From Pseudomonas sp. ATCC 13867 (GTDB taxonomy: Bacteria; Pseudomonadota; Gammaproteobacteria; Pseudomonadales; Pseudomonadaceae), in NCBI RefSeq assembly GCF_000349845.1, contig NC_020829.1:248001-312000 (forward strand): 64,000 nt of DNA. Direction: 5' to 3'. The notes under the pieces were generated by a model that saw only the letters and a list, made by a program, of their open reading frames with translations, searched no databases and had not been told where the DNA came from. Numbering within the stretch: position 1 is the stretch's first letter; the number at the start of each line of letters is the position of its first letter. This document shows, piece after piece, positions 36,212 to 46,730 of this stretch. The position numbers and the translations under genes are program-made.

Positions 36212-37321
36212 GTGAGCGAAGCCGTCACTCCCCAAGAGACTCCCACTCCGACCAATCCGGCCACGGAGCCTGCGCCGCGCAAAGGCGGCGCGGGCATTGC
36301 CCTGCTGGCCTTGCTGGTCGGCGCTGCCGGCCTCGCCGCGGGCGGCTGGGGTATCTGGCAAGTCCAGCAACTGAAGGGCGCCGAGCAGCAGCGCAGCGCC
36401 CAGTTGGAGGACGCCCGCGGGCAGGCGCAGAGCGTGCAGAATAGCAACCTCGAACTGAACAAGCGCCTGGACGCCCTGCCGACCGCCGATGAGCTGGAGG
36501 CCCGCCGCCGCCTGGTGGTGGAATTGCAGGGCGACCAGCAGCAGTTGTCCAAGCAGCTCAAGCAGGTGCTGGGCCAGAGCCGCCAGCAGTGGCGCCTGGC
36601 CGAAGCCGAACACCTGCTGCGCCTGGCCGCGCTGCGCCTGTCCGCGCTACAGGACATCGACAGCGCGACCGAGCTGGTGCAGGGCGCCGACGATATCCTG
36701 CGCGTGCAGAACGATCCGGGTGCCTTCGCTGCCCGCGCGCAACTGGCCAAGAGCCTGGAGGCGCTGCGCAGCCTGCCGCGTCCGGACCGCACCGGACTGT
36801 TCCTGCAGTTGGGCGCCCTGCGTGATCAGGCCGCGCAGTTGCAGCCGCTCAACCCGGCCTTCAAGGCCGACGAGAACGGCACCGCCGCCGCCACCGCCTG
36901 GGGTGACGGCAGCAGTACCTGGGACCTGTGGTGGGAGCGCATCTCCCACTACGTCCGCATCGACTTCAACGCCGGCCAGGACATCCGCCCGTTGCTCTCC
37001 GGCCAGCAGCTCGACCGTGTGCGCCTGGCCCTCAGCCTGGCGCTGGAGCAGGCCCAGTGGGCGGCCCTGAACGGCAAGCAGGATGTCTACCAGCAGGCGC
37101 TGAAACAGGCCCGGCAGATCGTGGGCGACTTCTTCAACGCCGACCTCGCCGACAGTCGCGCCCTGGCGACGCGTCTCGACGAGTTGAGCGGCCAGGCCGT
37201 CACCGTGCAGATGCCGGACCTCAGCCCCGCCCTCAGCTCGCTGCAGGCCTACCTCGCACGCCGCGACGCCGATGCCGCCCAGCAGGAAGCCGTCGCGCCT
37301 GACGCGGGGACCCAGCCATGA
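36212..37321 (+). CDS. hemX: HemX family protein
   Basis: A 369-residue inner-membrane protein of the HemX family. It is often labelled uroporphyrinogen-III C-methyltransferase, although it lacks a SAM methyltransferase fold and its role is unclear. A short cytoplasmic Pro/Thr-rich tail is followed by one helix, GIALLALLVGAAGLAAGGWGIW (about 30-51). A long coiled coil comes next (about 55-130), then a periplasmic alpha-helical domain with DLWWERISHYVRID. GTG start at 36212 follows GGATGGA. Overlaps hemY by 4 bp (ATGA). Confidence 0.88.
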   Translation: MSEAVTPQETPTPTNPATEPAPRKGGAGIALLALLVGAAGLAAGGWGIWQVQQLKGAEQQRSAQLEDARGQAQSVQNSNLELNKRLDALPTADELEARRRLVVELQGDQQQLSKQLKQVLGQSRQQWRLAEAEHLLRLAALRLSALQDIDSATELVQGADDILRVQNDPGAFAARAQLAKSLEALRSLPRPDRTGLFLQLGALRDQAAQLQPLNPAFKADENGTAAATAWGDGSSTWDLWWERISHYVRIDFNAGQDIRPLLSGQQLDRVRLALSLALEQAQWAALNGKQDVYQQALKQARQIVGDFFNADLADSRALATRLDELSGQAVTVQMPDLSPALSSLQAYLARRDADAAQQEAVAPDAGTQP

Positions 37322-38550
37322 GCCGCGTCTATGTGCTGATCCTGGCCGTCGTGCTGGCCGCCACCCTGATCGGGCTGGCCGTCGCCGAGCAGTCGGGCTA
37401 CGTGCTGATTGCCTACAAGAGCTTCCGTTACGAATCCAGCCTGTGGACGTTCCTCGCTCTGCTGGTGGTGCTCTGGGTCCTGTACCTGGGCGTGCGGCTG
37501 GTGCTGCGTCTGCTGGGCGTTTCCGGGCGGGTGGTCAATCCCTGGTCGCGCTTCAACCGCCGCCGTCGTTCGCAACTGGCCGAGGAGAACGGTCAGCGCG
37601 ACCTCGCCGAAGGGCACTGGCAGCAGGCCCTGCGTCACCTGCGGCGTGCCGCGGAGCTGAGCGACCGTCCGCTGCCGCACTACCTGGGCGCTGCCCGCGC
37701 TGCCAACGAGTTGGGCAGGACCGAAGAATGCGACGAGCTCCTCGAACGTGCCCAGCAGCGCGAACCAGGGGTCGAGCTGGCCGTGGGCCTGACCCGCGCT
37801 CAGTTGCTGATCAACCGCAGTGACTTCGCCCAGGCGCGCGCCGTGCTGGACAAGCTGCACCAGGATCATCCGCGTCACCCCACGGTGCTGCGCCTGCTCC
37901 AGCAGCTCTACGTCAGCCTGCACGACTGGCAGGCGCTGTGCGTGCTGCTGCCCGAGCTGCGTAAGGAGCGTGTGCTGCAGAACGCCGAACTGGCCGATCT
38001 GGAGCGTCGTGCCTGGATGGCGGCACTGGAGGAGGCCGGCGAGCAGGGCATCGGCCAGGGCGAGAGCAGCCTGCAGCCGCTCACCCAGCGCTGGCAGAAC
38101 GTGCCGAGCAATCTGCGCGCGCAGCCGCTGCTGGTCGCCGCCTACGCCGAGCAGCTTTTGCGCCTGGGTGCGCCGGAAGAGGCCGAGGAAGTCCTGCGCA
38201 AGGCGCTCAAGGAGGGCTACGACAGCCGCCTGGTGCATCTGTATGGCCGCGCCCGTGGCCGTGAGGGCGCACAGCAGCTCAAGACCGCCGAAGGCTGGCT
38301 GAAGCAGCAGGGTGACGACCCCGAATTGCTGCTGGCCCTGGGTCGCCTGAGCCTGCAGAACAAACTCTGGGGCAAGGCGCGCGAGTACCTGGAAGCCAGC
38401 CTTGCGCGCCAGCGCAGCGCGGAAGCCTGTGCCGAACTGGCGCGCCTGCTGGCGCAACTGGGCGAGGTGGAGCGCAGCAACCAGCTGTTCCAGGAAGGCC
38501 TGGGCCTGCTGGCGCCGCCGGTCTCGCAACCTGTGGCGGTGCGGGCCTGA
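37318..38550 (+). CDS. hemY: HemY, TPR-type inner membrane protein of heme biosynthesis locus
   Basis: A 410-residue protein with two N-terminal membrane helices (about 1-65, including VYVLILAVVLAATLIGLAVAEQSGYVLI) and a HemY_N domain. A cytoplasmic TPR array follows from about residue 90 (AEGHWQQALRHLRRAAELSD, RADFAQARAVLDKLHQDHP-like repeats, LGRLSLQNKLWGKAREYLEASL). It is not the Gram-positive protoporphyrinogen oxidase HemY. It probably scaffolds late heme-pathway enzymes (inference from location). ATG overlaps the hemX stop. Confidence 0.9.
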   Translation: MSRVYVLILAVVLAATLIGLAVAEQSGYVLIAYKSFRYESSLWTFLALLVVLWVLYLGVRLVLRLLGVSGRVVNPWSRFNRRRRSQLAEENGQRDLAEGHWQQALRHLRRAAELSDRPLPHYLGAARAANELGRTEECDELLERAQQREPGVELAVGLTRAQLLINRSDFAQARAVLDKLHQDHPRHPTVLRLLQQLYVSLHDWQALCVLLPELRKERVLQNAELADLERRAWMAALEEAGEQGIGQGESSLQPLTQRWQNVPSNLRAQPLLVAAYAEQLLRLGAPEEAEEVLRKALKEGYDSRLVHLYGRARGREGAQQLKTAEGWLKQQGDDPELLLALGRLSLQNKLWGKAREYLEASLARQRSAEACAELARLLAQLGEVERSNQLFQEGLGLLAPPVSQPVAVRA

Positions 38551-38562
38551 TCCCGCTGCATG

Positions 38563-38594
38563 AGAAAACGGCGCCCACGGGCGCCGTTTTCGTT
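38563..38594. terminator. Bidirectional terminator between hemY and the convergent sugar dehydrogenase gene
   Basis: AAAACGGCGCCC and GGGCGCCGTTTT form a palindromic stem followed by CGTTT. A/T tracts on both sides suit convergent genes. Confidence 0.85.
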
Positions 38595-38596
38595 TC

Positions 38597-39682
38597 TCAG
38601 GGTTTGCCGTAGCGGATGCGGTAGATCGCGCCGTTCTGGTCGTCGCTCACCAGGAGCGCGCCGTCGGGCGCCACCAGCACGTCGACCGGCCGGCCGCGTA
38701 CCTGGCCGTTCGCGTCCAGCCAGCCTTCGGCGAACACGCTCTGGCGCTTGAGTGAGCCGTCCTCGTTCAGTTCGACACGGGCCACGCGGTAGCCGATCTT
38801 CTGCGTGCGATTCCACGAGCCGTGTTCGGCGATGAACAGGTTGTCGCGGTACTCCGGTGGGAACTGCTCGCCCGTGTAGAAACGCAGCCCCAGCGCCGCG
38901 ACGTGAGGGCCGAGCCTGGCCACCGGTGGGGTGAAGGCGGAGCAGGGTGTCTTGCCTTCCTCGGGGTCGGCGATGTCGCCCTGGTGGCAATCGGGATAGC
39001 CGAAATCCTCGCCGGCGCGGCTGACCCTGTTCAGTTCGTCGTCGGGCTGGTTATCGCCGAGCAGGTCGCGGCCGTTGTCGGTGAACCAGAGTTGGCGTGT
39101 CTGCGGATGCCAGGTGAAACCGACGGTGTTGCGAATGCCGTGGGCGACTACTTCGCGGGCGCTGCCATCGGTGTTCAGGCGTTGCAGGTTGGCGTACTTC
39201 TCGCGGTCCGGGCGGCAGATATTGCACGGCGCGCCCACCGGCACGTAGAGCTTGCCGTCCGGCCCGAAGGCGATGAACCTCCAGCCGTGCGCCGTCTCGG
39301 ACGGGAAGCGGACAGGCAGTTCCTCGGGCGGCGGCGGTGCGTCGAGGCGCTTCTCGATCCCGCGCAACACCAGGATGCGACTGACGGCCGAGACATACAG
39401 GTCGCCTTCGTGGAAGGCAACGCCCACGGGCATCTGCAGGTTCTCCGCCACCACCGAGACGCGGCCGTCCGGGCGTACCGCATAGACCTTGCCGGCGCTC
39501 ATGCTGCCGACGAACAGGGTGCCCGCAGCGCCCCAGGTCATGGCGCGCGCGCCCGGAACCTGGTTGGTGAGCAGGCTGATGTGGAAGCCCTTCGGTAGCC
39601 GGATGTAGTCCAGGGCGCTGTCCGAACAGGCCGGAAGGCTGACCAGGCACAAGAGCACGAAGAGCGGCAGTGGACGACGCAT
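38597..39682 (-). CDS. PQQ-dependent sugar dehydrogenase-like (sorbosone dehydrogenase family) lipoprotein
   Basis: A 361-residue exported beta-propeller. The signal ends in the lipobox LVSLPAC (about residue 19). Motifs of the soluble aldose sugar / L-sorbosone dehydrogenase family include WRFIAFGPDGKLYVPVGAPCNIC, GIRNTVGFTWHPQTRQLWFTDNGRD, EHGSWNRTQKIGYRV and GRPVDVLVAPDGALLVSDDQNGAIYRIRY. Whether it binds PQQ is not proven. It separates hemY from dsbH, which are neighbours in PAO1, so it is a lineage-specific insertion or was lost there. Confidence 0.83.
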   Translation of the reverse strand: MRRPLPLFVLLCLVSLPACSDSALDYIRLPKGFHISLLTNQVPGARAMTWGAAGTLFVGSMSAGKVYAVRPDGRVSVVAENLQMPVGVAFHEGDLYVSAVSRILVLRGIEKRLDAPPPPEELPVRFPSETAHGWRFIAFGPDGKLYVPVGAPCNICRPDREKYANLQRLNTDGSAREVVAHGIRNTVGFTWHPQTRQLWFTDNGRDLLGDNQPDDELNRVSRAGEDFGYPDCHQGDIADPEEGKTPCSAFTPPVARLGPHVAALGLRFYTGEQFPPEYRDNLFIAEHGSWNRTQKIGYRVARVELNEDGSLKRQSVFAEGWLDANGQVRGRPVDVLVAPDGALLVSDDQNGAIYRIRYGKP

Positions 39683-39796
39683 GGCATGGATTCCCGGATG
39701 AGTGCCACCGGCAGTTTAGACAGCCGCCTTGAAACAGCGTCGGACTTTCCTCTACCGTAGCGCCCTTCCTGCAACAGCCCATTCAGCGGAGCCGCC

Positions 39797-40279
39797 ATGA
39801 ACCTGGCCAGCCGTCGTTCCCTGTTCTTCCTCGCCTTCATCGCCTGCGCCGTCATGCTCGGCGCCGGCTTCTACCTGCAGTACGTGATCGGGTTGGAGCC
39901 CTGCCCGCTGTGCATCCTGCAGCGCATCTTCTTCGCCGGCGCCGGACTCTTCGCGCTGATCGCCGGGCTGCATGGCCGCGGCCCCCGCGTATATTCGGTA
40001 CTGATCCTGCTCTGCTCGCTGGCTGGCGCCGGCACCGCGGGCCGCCAGATCTGGCTGCAGACCCTGCCGCCGGACCAGTTGCCTGCCTGCCTGCCGCCGC
40101 TGGAATACATGATGGAGAGCATGCCCTACGCCGACATCCTGTGGACCATGTTCCACGGATCGGCCGACTGCGCGGAAGTCACCTGGACCCTGTTCAGCCT
40201 GAGCATCCCGGAGTGGAGCCTGCTCGCCTTCATCGCCTTCTCGCTGTTCGCCATCTTCCAGTTCTTCCGCCGCGGCTGA
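39797..40279 (+). CDS. dsbH: Disulfide bond formation protein DsbB-type (DsbH)
   Basis: A 160-residue four-helix inner-membrane protein that reoxidises periplasmic DsbA and passes electrons to ubiquinone. The first redox pair is CPLC in GLEPCPLCILQR (about 35-38). The second periplasmic loop supplies Cys in LPACLPPLEYMM and in SADCAEVTW. Position downstream of the hem genes and upstream of algQ corresponds to PA5256 dsbH. The ATG at 39797 follows GGAGCC. Confidence 0.9.
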   Translation: MNLASRRSLFFLAFIACAVMLGAGFYLQYVIGLEPCPLCILQRIFFAGAGLFALIAGLHGRGPRVYSVLILLCSLAGAGTAGRQIWLQTLPPDQLPACLPPLEYMMESMPYADILWTMFHGSADCAEVTWTLFSLSIPEWSLLAFIAFSLFAIFQFFRRG

Positions 40280-40534
40280 GCGTCGCATCCCTTCCGGCTC
40301 TGACCTGCGCGCTCTGGCGCAGGCCAGAGAGGCCGCGGCCTGCCGATTAAACGCTCGTATGAATTTTCCGCGCGCCTTTGTCTTGAAGGCGGAATCGGGC
40401 GGGCATACTCTGGATTCCCATTCCGCCGGAAAGCCGCCACCGAAGAAAAACCAGTTACGCGGATGCCGAGGTTCGACAGAATATTGTCCCGGGGCGGACA
40501 TTGCCGGGACGGCGACAAGGGAAGTGAGGACAAC

Positions 40535-41002
40535 ATGCTCGAGAGCTGCCGTAATGCCCAGGAACGTTGGGGAGGCGTACACCAGCTGATCGACCGCTGG
40601 CTGCGGGATCGACATGAGTTGGTCCGGGCATTCGATTCCCTGGACGGTGTCCAGGCGCCGAAGACCAACGCCGAGCCCCTGCAGAGCTTTTGCCAGCTCC
40701 TGCTCGACTACGTGTCGGCGGGCCATTTCGAAGTCTACGAACAGTTGATGAACGAAGCGCAGGCCTTCGGGGATACCCGAGGGCTGGAACTGGCCAAGCA
40801 GATCTATCCCCGCCTCGAAACCATCACCGCCAATGCGCTCAACTTCAATGATCGCTGCGACAACGGCGACTGCCGCGAAGGCACCTGCCTGAGCAGCGAG
40901 TTGAAGAGTCTGCGCCAGCAACTGCACGAACGCTTCGAACTGGAAGATTGCCTGATCGAGGTGTTGCACAACGCCCACGAACAGAAAGTTGCCACGGTCT
41001 GA
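40535..41002 (+). CDS. algQ: AlgQ, Rsd-family anti-sigma-70 factor
   Basis: A 155-residue Rsd/AlgQ family protein that binds region 4 of RpoD and shifts transcription toward alternative sigma factors. It is a regulator of alginate, pyoverdine and nucleoside diphosphate kinase in P. aeruginosa. Family segments include [48 protein letters not shown] and [17 protein letters not shown]. The ATG at 40535 follows GTGAGGA; the frame extends to 40463 without homology. The 255-bp upstream gap contains no gene I can support. Confidence 0.93.
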   Translation: MLESCRNAQERWGGVHQLIDRWLRDRHELVRAFDSLDGVQAPKTNAEPLQSFCQLLLDYVSAGHFEVYEQLMNEAQAFGDTRGLELAKQIYPRLETITANALNFNDRCDNGDCREGTCLSSELKSLRQQLHERFELEDCLIEVLHNAHEQKVATV

Positions 41003-41021
41003 TCGACGCACCGGGTGGGGA

Positions 41022-41061
41022 AGCGGCGCGAGCGCGTGAAGCGGTCGCGCCGTTTTCGTTT
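41022..41061 (+). terminator. Intrinsic terminator of algQ
   Basis: CGGCGCGA...TCGCGCCG is a perfect 8-bp stem with a 13-base loop, followed by TTTTCGTTT. It reaches the 3' end of convergent fkbP. Confidence 0.8.
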
Positions 41062-41711
41062 CAGCGACTCTCCAGCAACTCGATCTCGAACACCAGCGGC
41101 GCGTATGCGGGAATCAGGTCGCCCGCTCCTTCGGCGCCATACGCCTGCGCCGATGGCACCACCACCCTCCAGCGCGCGCCCATCGGCATTGCTTGCAGTG
41201 CGATGCGCCAACCGGGAATGACCGTATCGAGACGGAACCATTGCGGCGAGGCGCTGGCATCGAACGGGCTACCGTCCGCCAGGTTGCCGATGTAGTTCAC
41301 CCGTACCTCGCGCAACTGCGGATTGCCATTGCCGCGTCCGCCTTTCAACTCACTGATCAGTACGCCGCCCGGCAATTCGCGAACACCGTAGCGCGCCTTT
41401 TCGTTGACCAGAAAACGCCTCTCCGCAGCTCGCGCGGCGTCGGCGGATTGTGCCTGTGCCGAGGTGCCTTCTTGCTGCTGATCATGGACGCCGAGCACCT
41501 GCTTCATGCGCGCCTCCGGCAGTGCCAGCGGCTCGCCGCGATAGCTCTGGCGCAGGCCTTCCAGCAGGTCGTCGATGGCGATGCCAGGGGCCTCCTGATG
41601 CAGCCGTTCACCCAGTTGCACACCCAGGGCGTAGGCCAGTTCGTCCCTGGGTGGCGCGGCGCTGGCCAGCAGTGGCGTGATCAGCACGCAGAGCGGAGCA
41701 AGACGAAGCAT
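41061..41711 (-). CDS. fkbP: FKBP-type peptidyl-prolyl cis-trans isomerase, exported
   Basis: A 216-residue periplasmic folding enzyme. Signal peptide MLRLAPLCVLITPLLASAA is followed by an FkpA-type N-terminal dimerisation region (DELAYALGVQLGERLHQE, about 22-105). The FKBP domain comes last (about 110-215) with VRVNYIGNLADGSPFDAS, VIPGWRIALQAMPMGARWRVVVPSAQAYG and LVFEIELL. Corresponds to PA5254 between algQ and algP. The start ATG at 41711 heads the signal peptide. Confidence 0.9.
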   Translation of the reverse strand: MLRLAPLCVLITPLLASAAPPRDELAYALGVQLGERLHQEAPGIAIDDLLEGLRQSYRGEPLALPEARMKQVLGVHDQQQEGTSAQAQSADAARAAERRFLVNEKARYGVRELPGGVLISELKGGRGNGNPQLREVRVNYIGNLADGSPFDASASPQWFRLDTVIPGWRIALQAMPMGARWRVVVPSAQAYGAEGAGDLIPAYAPLVFEIELLESR

Positions 41712-41838
41712 GGGTTCTCTCGACTGTGAAAACGGCTGGAGATTATGCCGGGCGCGGGCTCCAGCTCAATCAGGACAGTGGCGAGCGGCTTCCGACGGGG
41801 CTAGTATGGGCGCAACCACGTCCGCCAGGAGGCACGTC

Positions 41839-42915
41839 ATGTCGGCCAACAAGAAACCTGTCACTACCCCTTTGCACCTGTTGCAGCAGTTGTCCCACAG
41901 CCTGATCGATCACCTTGAAGGCGCCTGCAAGCAGGCTCTCGTCGACGCCGAAAAACTGCTCGCCAAGCTCGAGAAGCAACGCGGCAAGGCACAGGAAAAA
42001 CTGCACAAGGCGCGCACCAAGCTGCAGGACGCCACCAAAGAGGGTAAGGCCAAGGCTCAGGCCAAGGCGAAGTCCGCCATCGCCGAACTGGACGAGGTGC
42101 TGGATACGCTGAAGACCCGCCAGACCGAAACCCGCGCCTACATCGCCAACCTCAAGCGCGATGTGCAGGAGAGTCTGAAGCTCGCCCAGGGCGTGACCAA
42201 GGTGAAGGAAGCTGCTGGCAAGTCCCTGGCCAATCGCAAGCCGGCCGCCGCCGTGAAGCCGGTTGCTAAACCGGTTGCCAAGGTTGCGGCGAAGCCTGCC
42301 GCCAAGCCGGCTGCCAGGGCTGCTGCGAAGCCTGCCGCCAAGCCGGTTGCCAGGGCTGCTGCGAAGCCTGCCGCCAAGCCAGTTGCCAAAACTGCCGCTG
42401 CGAAGCCTGCCGCCAAGCCGGTTGCCAGGGCTGCTGCGAAGCCTGCCGCCAAGCCAGTTGCCAAAACTGCCGCTGCGAAGCCCGCCGCCAAGCCGGCTGC
42501 CAAGGCTGCCGCTGCGAAGCCGGCCGCCAAGCCGGCTGCCAAGGCTGCTGCTGCGAAGCCCGCCGCCAAGCCGGCTGCCAAGGCTGCCGCTGCGAAGCCC
42601 GCCGCCAAGCCGGTTGCCAAGACTGCTGCTGCGAAGCCCGCCGCCAAGCCGGCTGCCAAGGCTGTTGCTGCGAAGCCCGCCGCCAAGCCGGCTGCCAAGG
42701 CCGCTGCTGCGAAGCCCGCCGCCAAGCCGGCTGCCAAGCCTGCCGCTGCGAAACCCGCCGCCAAACCGGCCGCTGCGAAACCCGTTGCAGCCAAGCCAGC
42801 CGCTCCGGTGGCGCCCGCTGCTCCGGCTGCTCAGCCGAGCGCTCCGGCCCCGGCTGCCAGTGCCACTCCGGCGCCGGCCGTTCCGGCCAGCGGTACCTCC
42901 TCCAGCGCCTCCTAA
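41839..42915 (+). CDS. algP: AlgP, histone H1-like alginate regulatory protein
   Basis: A 358-residue DNA-binding protein. The N-terminal third (about 1-130) is a charged coiled coil beginning LHLLQQLSHSLIDHLEGACKQALVDAEKLL. From about 133 to 324 the chain is a lysine/alanine/proline repeat like eukaryotic H1 tails, mostly 13-residue units of the type AKPAAKPAAKAAA with some 12-residue units. It ends in a Pro/Ala/Ser tail. In P. aeruginosa it influences algD transcription. AGGAGG lies 6 bp before the ATG at 41839; the open frame upstream is not part of it. Confidence 0.93.
   Translation: MSANKKPVTTPLHLLQQLSHSLIDHLEGACKQALVDAEKLLAKLEKQRGKAQEKLHKARTKLQDATKEGKAKAQAKAKSAIAELDEVLDTLKTRQTETRAYIANLKRDVQESLKLAQGVTKVKEAAGKSLANRKPAAAVKPVAKPVAKVAAKPAAKPAARAAAKPAAKPVARAAAKPAAKPVAKTAAAKPAAKPVARAAAKPAAKPVAKTAAAKPAAKPAAKAAAAKPAAKPAAKAAAAKPAAKPAAKAAAAKPAAKPVAKTAAAKPAAKPAAKAVAAKPAAKPAAKAAAAKPAAKPAAKPAAAKPAAKPAAAKPVAAKPAAPVAPAAPAAQPSAPAPAASATPAPAVPASGTSSSAS
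42239..42810 (+). repeat. Tandem 36/39-bp repeats within algP
   Basis: About 15 near-identical units encode KPAAKPxA blocks; most are 39 bp and some 36 bp. Neighbouring copies differ by single bases (GTT/GCT, ACT/GCC). Such arrays shorten or lengthen by slipped-strand mispairing and homologous recombination, so the copy number probably varies between strains. Confidence 0.9.
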
Positions 42916-42918
42916 GGC

Positions 42919-43383
42919 TCAGGAGAGGCTCGCCGCGATGCGCAGGATTTCCCGCGCATCGCGGCGCAAGCTGCCCGCGTCACCCGACGCGGCGTCCAGC
43001 CAGCGCGCCAGATCCTCCGCTTCACCCCGTGGCCAATCCTTCGCCACGCTTTCCAGCCTCTCCAGCAACACCTTTTCAGCCTCCAGCTCGAGCCGTTTGA
43101 GTCGTTCCCGCAGCGACGTCAGCTCCGCATCGCGCACCGCCGATTCACGCCAGCGCTGACGCAACGAACGCAGCGGCACTATCACGTCTTCGCGCCAGCC
43201 CTGCGCGGTGCTTTCCAGCGTACTCATCCGGGGTGGCGAGAAGGCCACGCGGATGCTTCCCAGCCAGGCCGAAACGAGCAGCAGGCAAACGTCCGCACCG
43301 GCCTCCTGCAGCGACAGGCAGGCCGCCTCAACTCCTTCGCGGGCGTAGAGTTTCAGGGCATACGGCCAGACATCATCAGACAT
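42919..43383 (-). CDS. TIGR02444 family protein
   Basis: A 154-residue cytoplasmic protein of a small gammaproteobacterial family with no assigned role. The N-terminal half, WPYALKLYAREGVEAACLSLQEAGADVCLLLVSAWLG, is the conserved part. The C-terminal half is helical and charged (ELTSLRERLKRLELEAEKVLLERLE), likely a coiled coil. It is convergent with algP (3 bp between stops) and diverges from the ABC-F gene. The family name is by resemblance. Confidence 0.75.
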   Translation of the reverse strand: MSDDVWPYALKLYAREGVEAACLSLQEAGADVCLLLVSAWLGSIRVAFSPPRMSTLESTAQGWREDVIVPLRSLRQRWRESAVRDAELTSLRERLKRLELEAEKVLLERLESVAKDWPRGEAEDLARWLDAASGDAGSLRRDAREILRIAASLS

Positions 43384-43430
43384 AGAGCACCCACAGCGAT
43401 TGCCAGGCGAAGCTGATAAACTCCGCCGCC

Positions 43431-45340
<1,910 letters not shown>

Positions 45341-45341
<1 letters not shown>

Positions 45342-45907
45342 TGGAGGATGTGAACCTGCTGCTGGCGTGGAGCGATCCACTGCTGCGCGGCTTGCAGATC
45401 ATCCTCATCCTGGTGCTCGCCTGGGCGGCGCAGCGGTTGGTGGCGCGCGGCATCAGCCGGCTGGGCCAGCGTTATCCGCTGCCGCCGGAGCTGTTGCTGC
45501 CGCTGCGGGGCGGGCTGCGCTGGCTGATCATGGGCTCGGCACTGATGATGGTGCTGGAGCGCCTGGGCGTTTCCGCCGATGTGCTGTGGGCCGCGCTGAC
45601 CGGCTTCGTCGCCGTGGCGGCGGTGGCCTTCTTCGCCATCTGGAGCGTGCTGTCCAACCTGTTCTGCGCGCTGCTGATCTTCACCCTCGGGCCGTTCCGC
45701 CTGGGCGATCGCGTCGAGGTCATCGACACCGCGGACAAGCCCGGTGTGAAGGGCCGCGTGGTGGCGATCAATCTGCTCTACACCACGCTCGAGGAAGAGA
45801 GCACCGAGGCGGGCGCTCCCGGCGCGCTGCTGCAGGTGCCCAACAACCTGTTCTTCCAGAAATCCATCCGCCGCTGGCGCGGCCCGAATCTTCCCACCAC
45901 CCTCTGA
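45341..45907 (+). CDS. Small mechanosensitive channel (MscS) family protein
   Basis: A 188-residue protein with about three membrane helices and an abbreviated MscS domain. ALTGFVAVAAVAFFAIWSVLSNLFCALLIF matches the pore helix region. RLGDRVEVIDTADKPGVKGRVVAINLLYTTL matches the beta domain, and QVPNNLFFQKSIRRW matches the end of the beta domain. The usual C-terminal alpha/beta vestibule is absent, as in its PAO1 counterpart next to the ABC-F gene. Its start overlaps the ABC-F stop by one base, so it is translationally coupled. Confidence 0.85.
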
Positions 45908-45922
45908 CGGACATCCCCCACT

Positions 45923-46681
45923 ATGGAATGGCTCACAAGCCCTGAGATCTGGGTTGCCTTTCTGACCCTGACTGCCCTGGAAATCGTTCTGGGCATCGAC
46001 AACATCATCTTCATCTCGATCCTGGTCAGCCGCCTGCCGGCCGCCCAGCAGCCCAGGGCGCGCTTCTTCGGCCTGGCGCTGGCGATGGGCACGCGCATCC
46101 TGTTGCTGCTCTCGATCACCTGGGTCATGCGCCTTACCGCCGACCTGTTCACGGTGTTCGACCACGGCATTTCCGGGCGCGACCTGATCCTGTTCTTCGG
46201 CGGCCTGTTCCTGCTGTTCAAGAGCACGATGGAGATCTTCCACAGCCTGGAAGGCGCGGAAGAGAGCGAACAGCAGGGCGGCAAGTCGCGCGGTTTCATG
46301 GGCATCATCATCCAGATCGCGATCATCGACATCGTCTTCTCGCTGGACTCGGTGATCACCGCCGTGGGCCTGGTGCAGCACGTGCCGGTGATGGTCGCCG
46401 CCATCGTTATCTCGGTCGGCGTGATGATGCTGTCGGCCGGCACCATCAGTGCCTTCATCGACAAGCACCCGTCGCTGAAGATGCTGGCGCTGTCGTTCCT
46501 GATCGTGGTTGGCACCGTGCTGATCGCCGAGGCTTTCGAAGTCCACGTGCCCAAGGGCTACGTCTACTTCGCCATGGCCTTCTCGCTGGCGGTGGAGGCG
46601 ATCAACATCCGCCTGCGCAGCGCCCTGGCGCGCAAGCGCGGCGAGGATCCGGTGAAACTGCGCAAGGACATACCGAGCTGA
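45923..46681 (+). CDS. TerC-family membrane protein
   Basis: A 252-residue integral membrane protein with about seven helices. TerC hallmarks are ALEIVLGIDNIIFISIL (about 17-33) and IAIIDIVFSLDSVITAVGL (about 130-148), with the conserved membrane Asp/Asn pairs. ALSFLIVVGTVLIAEAF and the YVYFAMAFSLAVEAINIR ending are also typical. Members are implicated in metal (Mn2+) export at sites of membrane insertion or tellurite resistance; the specific role is unknown here. Its terminator has been split by the IS element. Confidence 0.88.
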   Translation: MEWLTSPEIWVAFLTLTALEIVLGIDNIIFISILVSRLPAAQQPRARFFGLALAMGTRILLLLSITWVMRLTADLFTVFDHGISGRDLILFFGGLFLLFKSTMEIFHSLEGAEESEQQGGKSRGFMGIIIQIAIIDIVFSLDSVITAVGLVQHVPVMVAAIVISVGVMMLSAGTISAFIDKHPSLKMLALSFLIVVGTVLIAEAFEVHVPKGYVYFAMAFSLAVEAINIRLRSALARKRGEDPVKLRKDIPS

Positions 46682-46709
46682 TCGGTTCGTCGTGATGGAC
46701 AAGAAGCCC

Positions 46710-46720
46710 GGTCTAGTGCC
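46710..46720 (+). repeat. Target site duplication, left copy
   Basis: GGTCTAGTGCC borders the left end of the IS element and is repeated exactly at 48145-48155. Eleven bases is within the range for IS4-family elements. Confidence 0.93.
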
Positions 46721-46730
46721 GTAATGCTGT

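Noticed and set aside
42138..42794. 218-residue Ala/Gly/Leu repeat protein on the - strand
   Set aside because: It is the reverse complement of the algP KPAA repeats; the AGLAAGFAA pattern follows directly from that.
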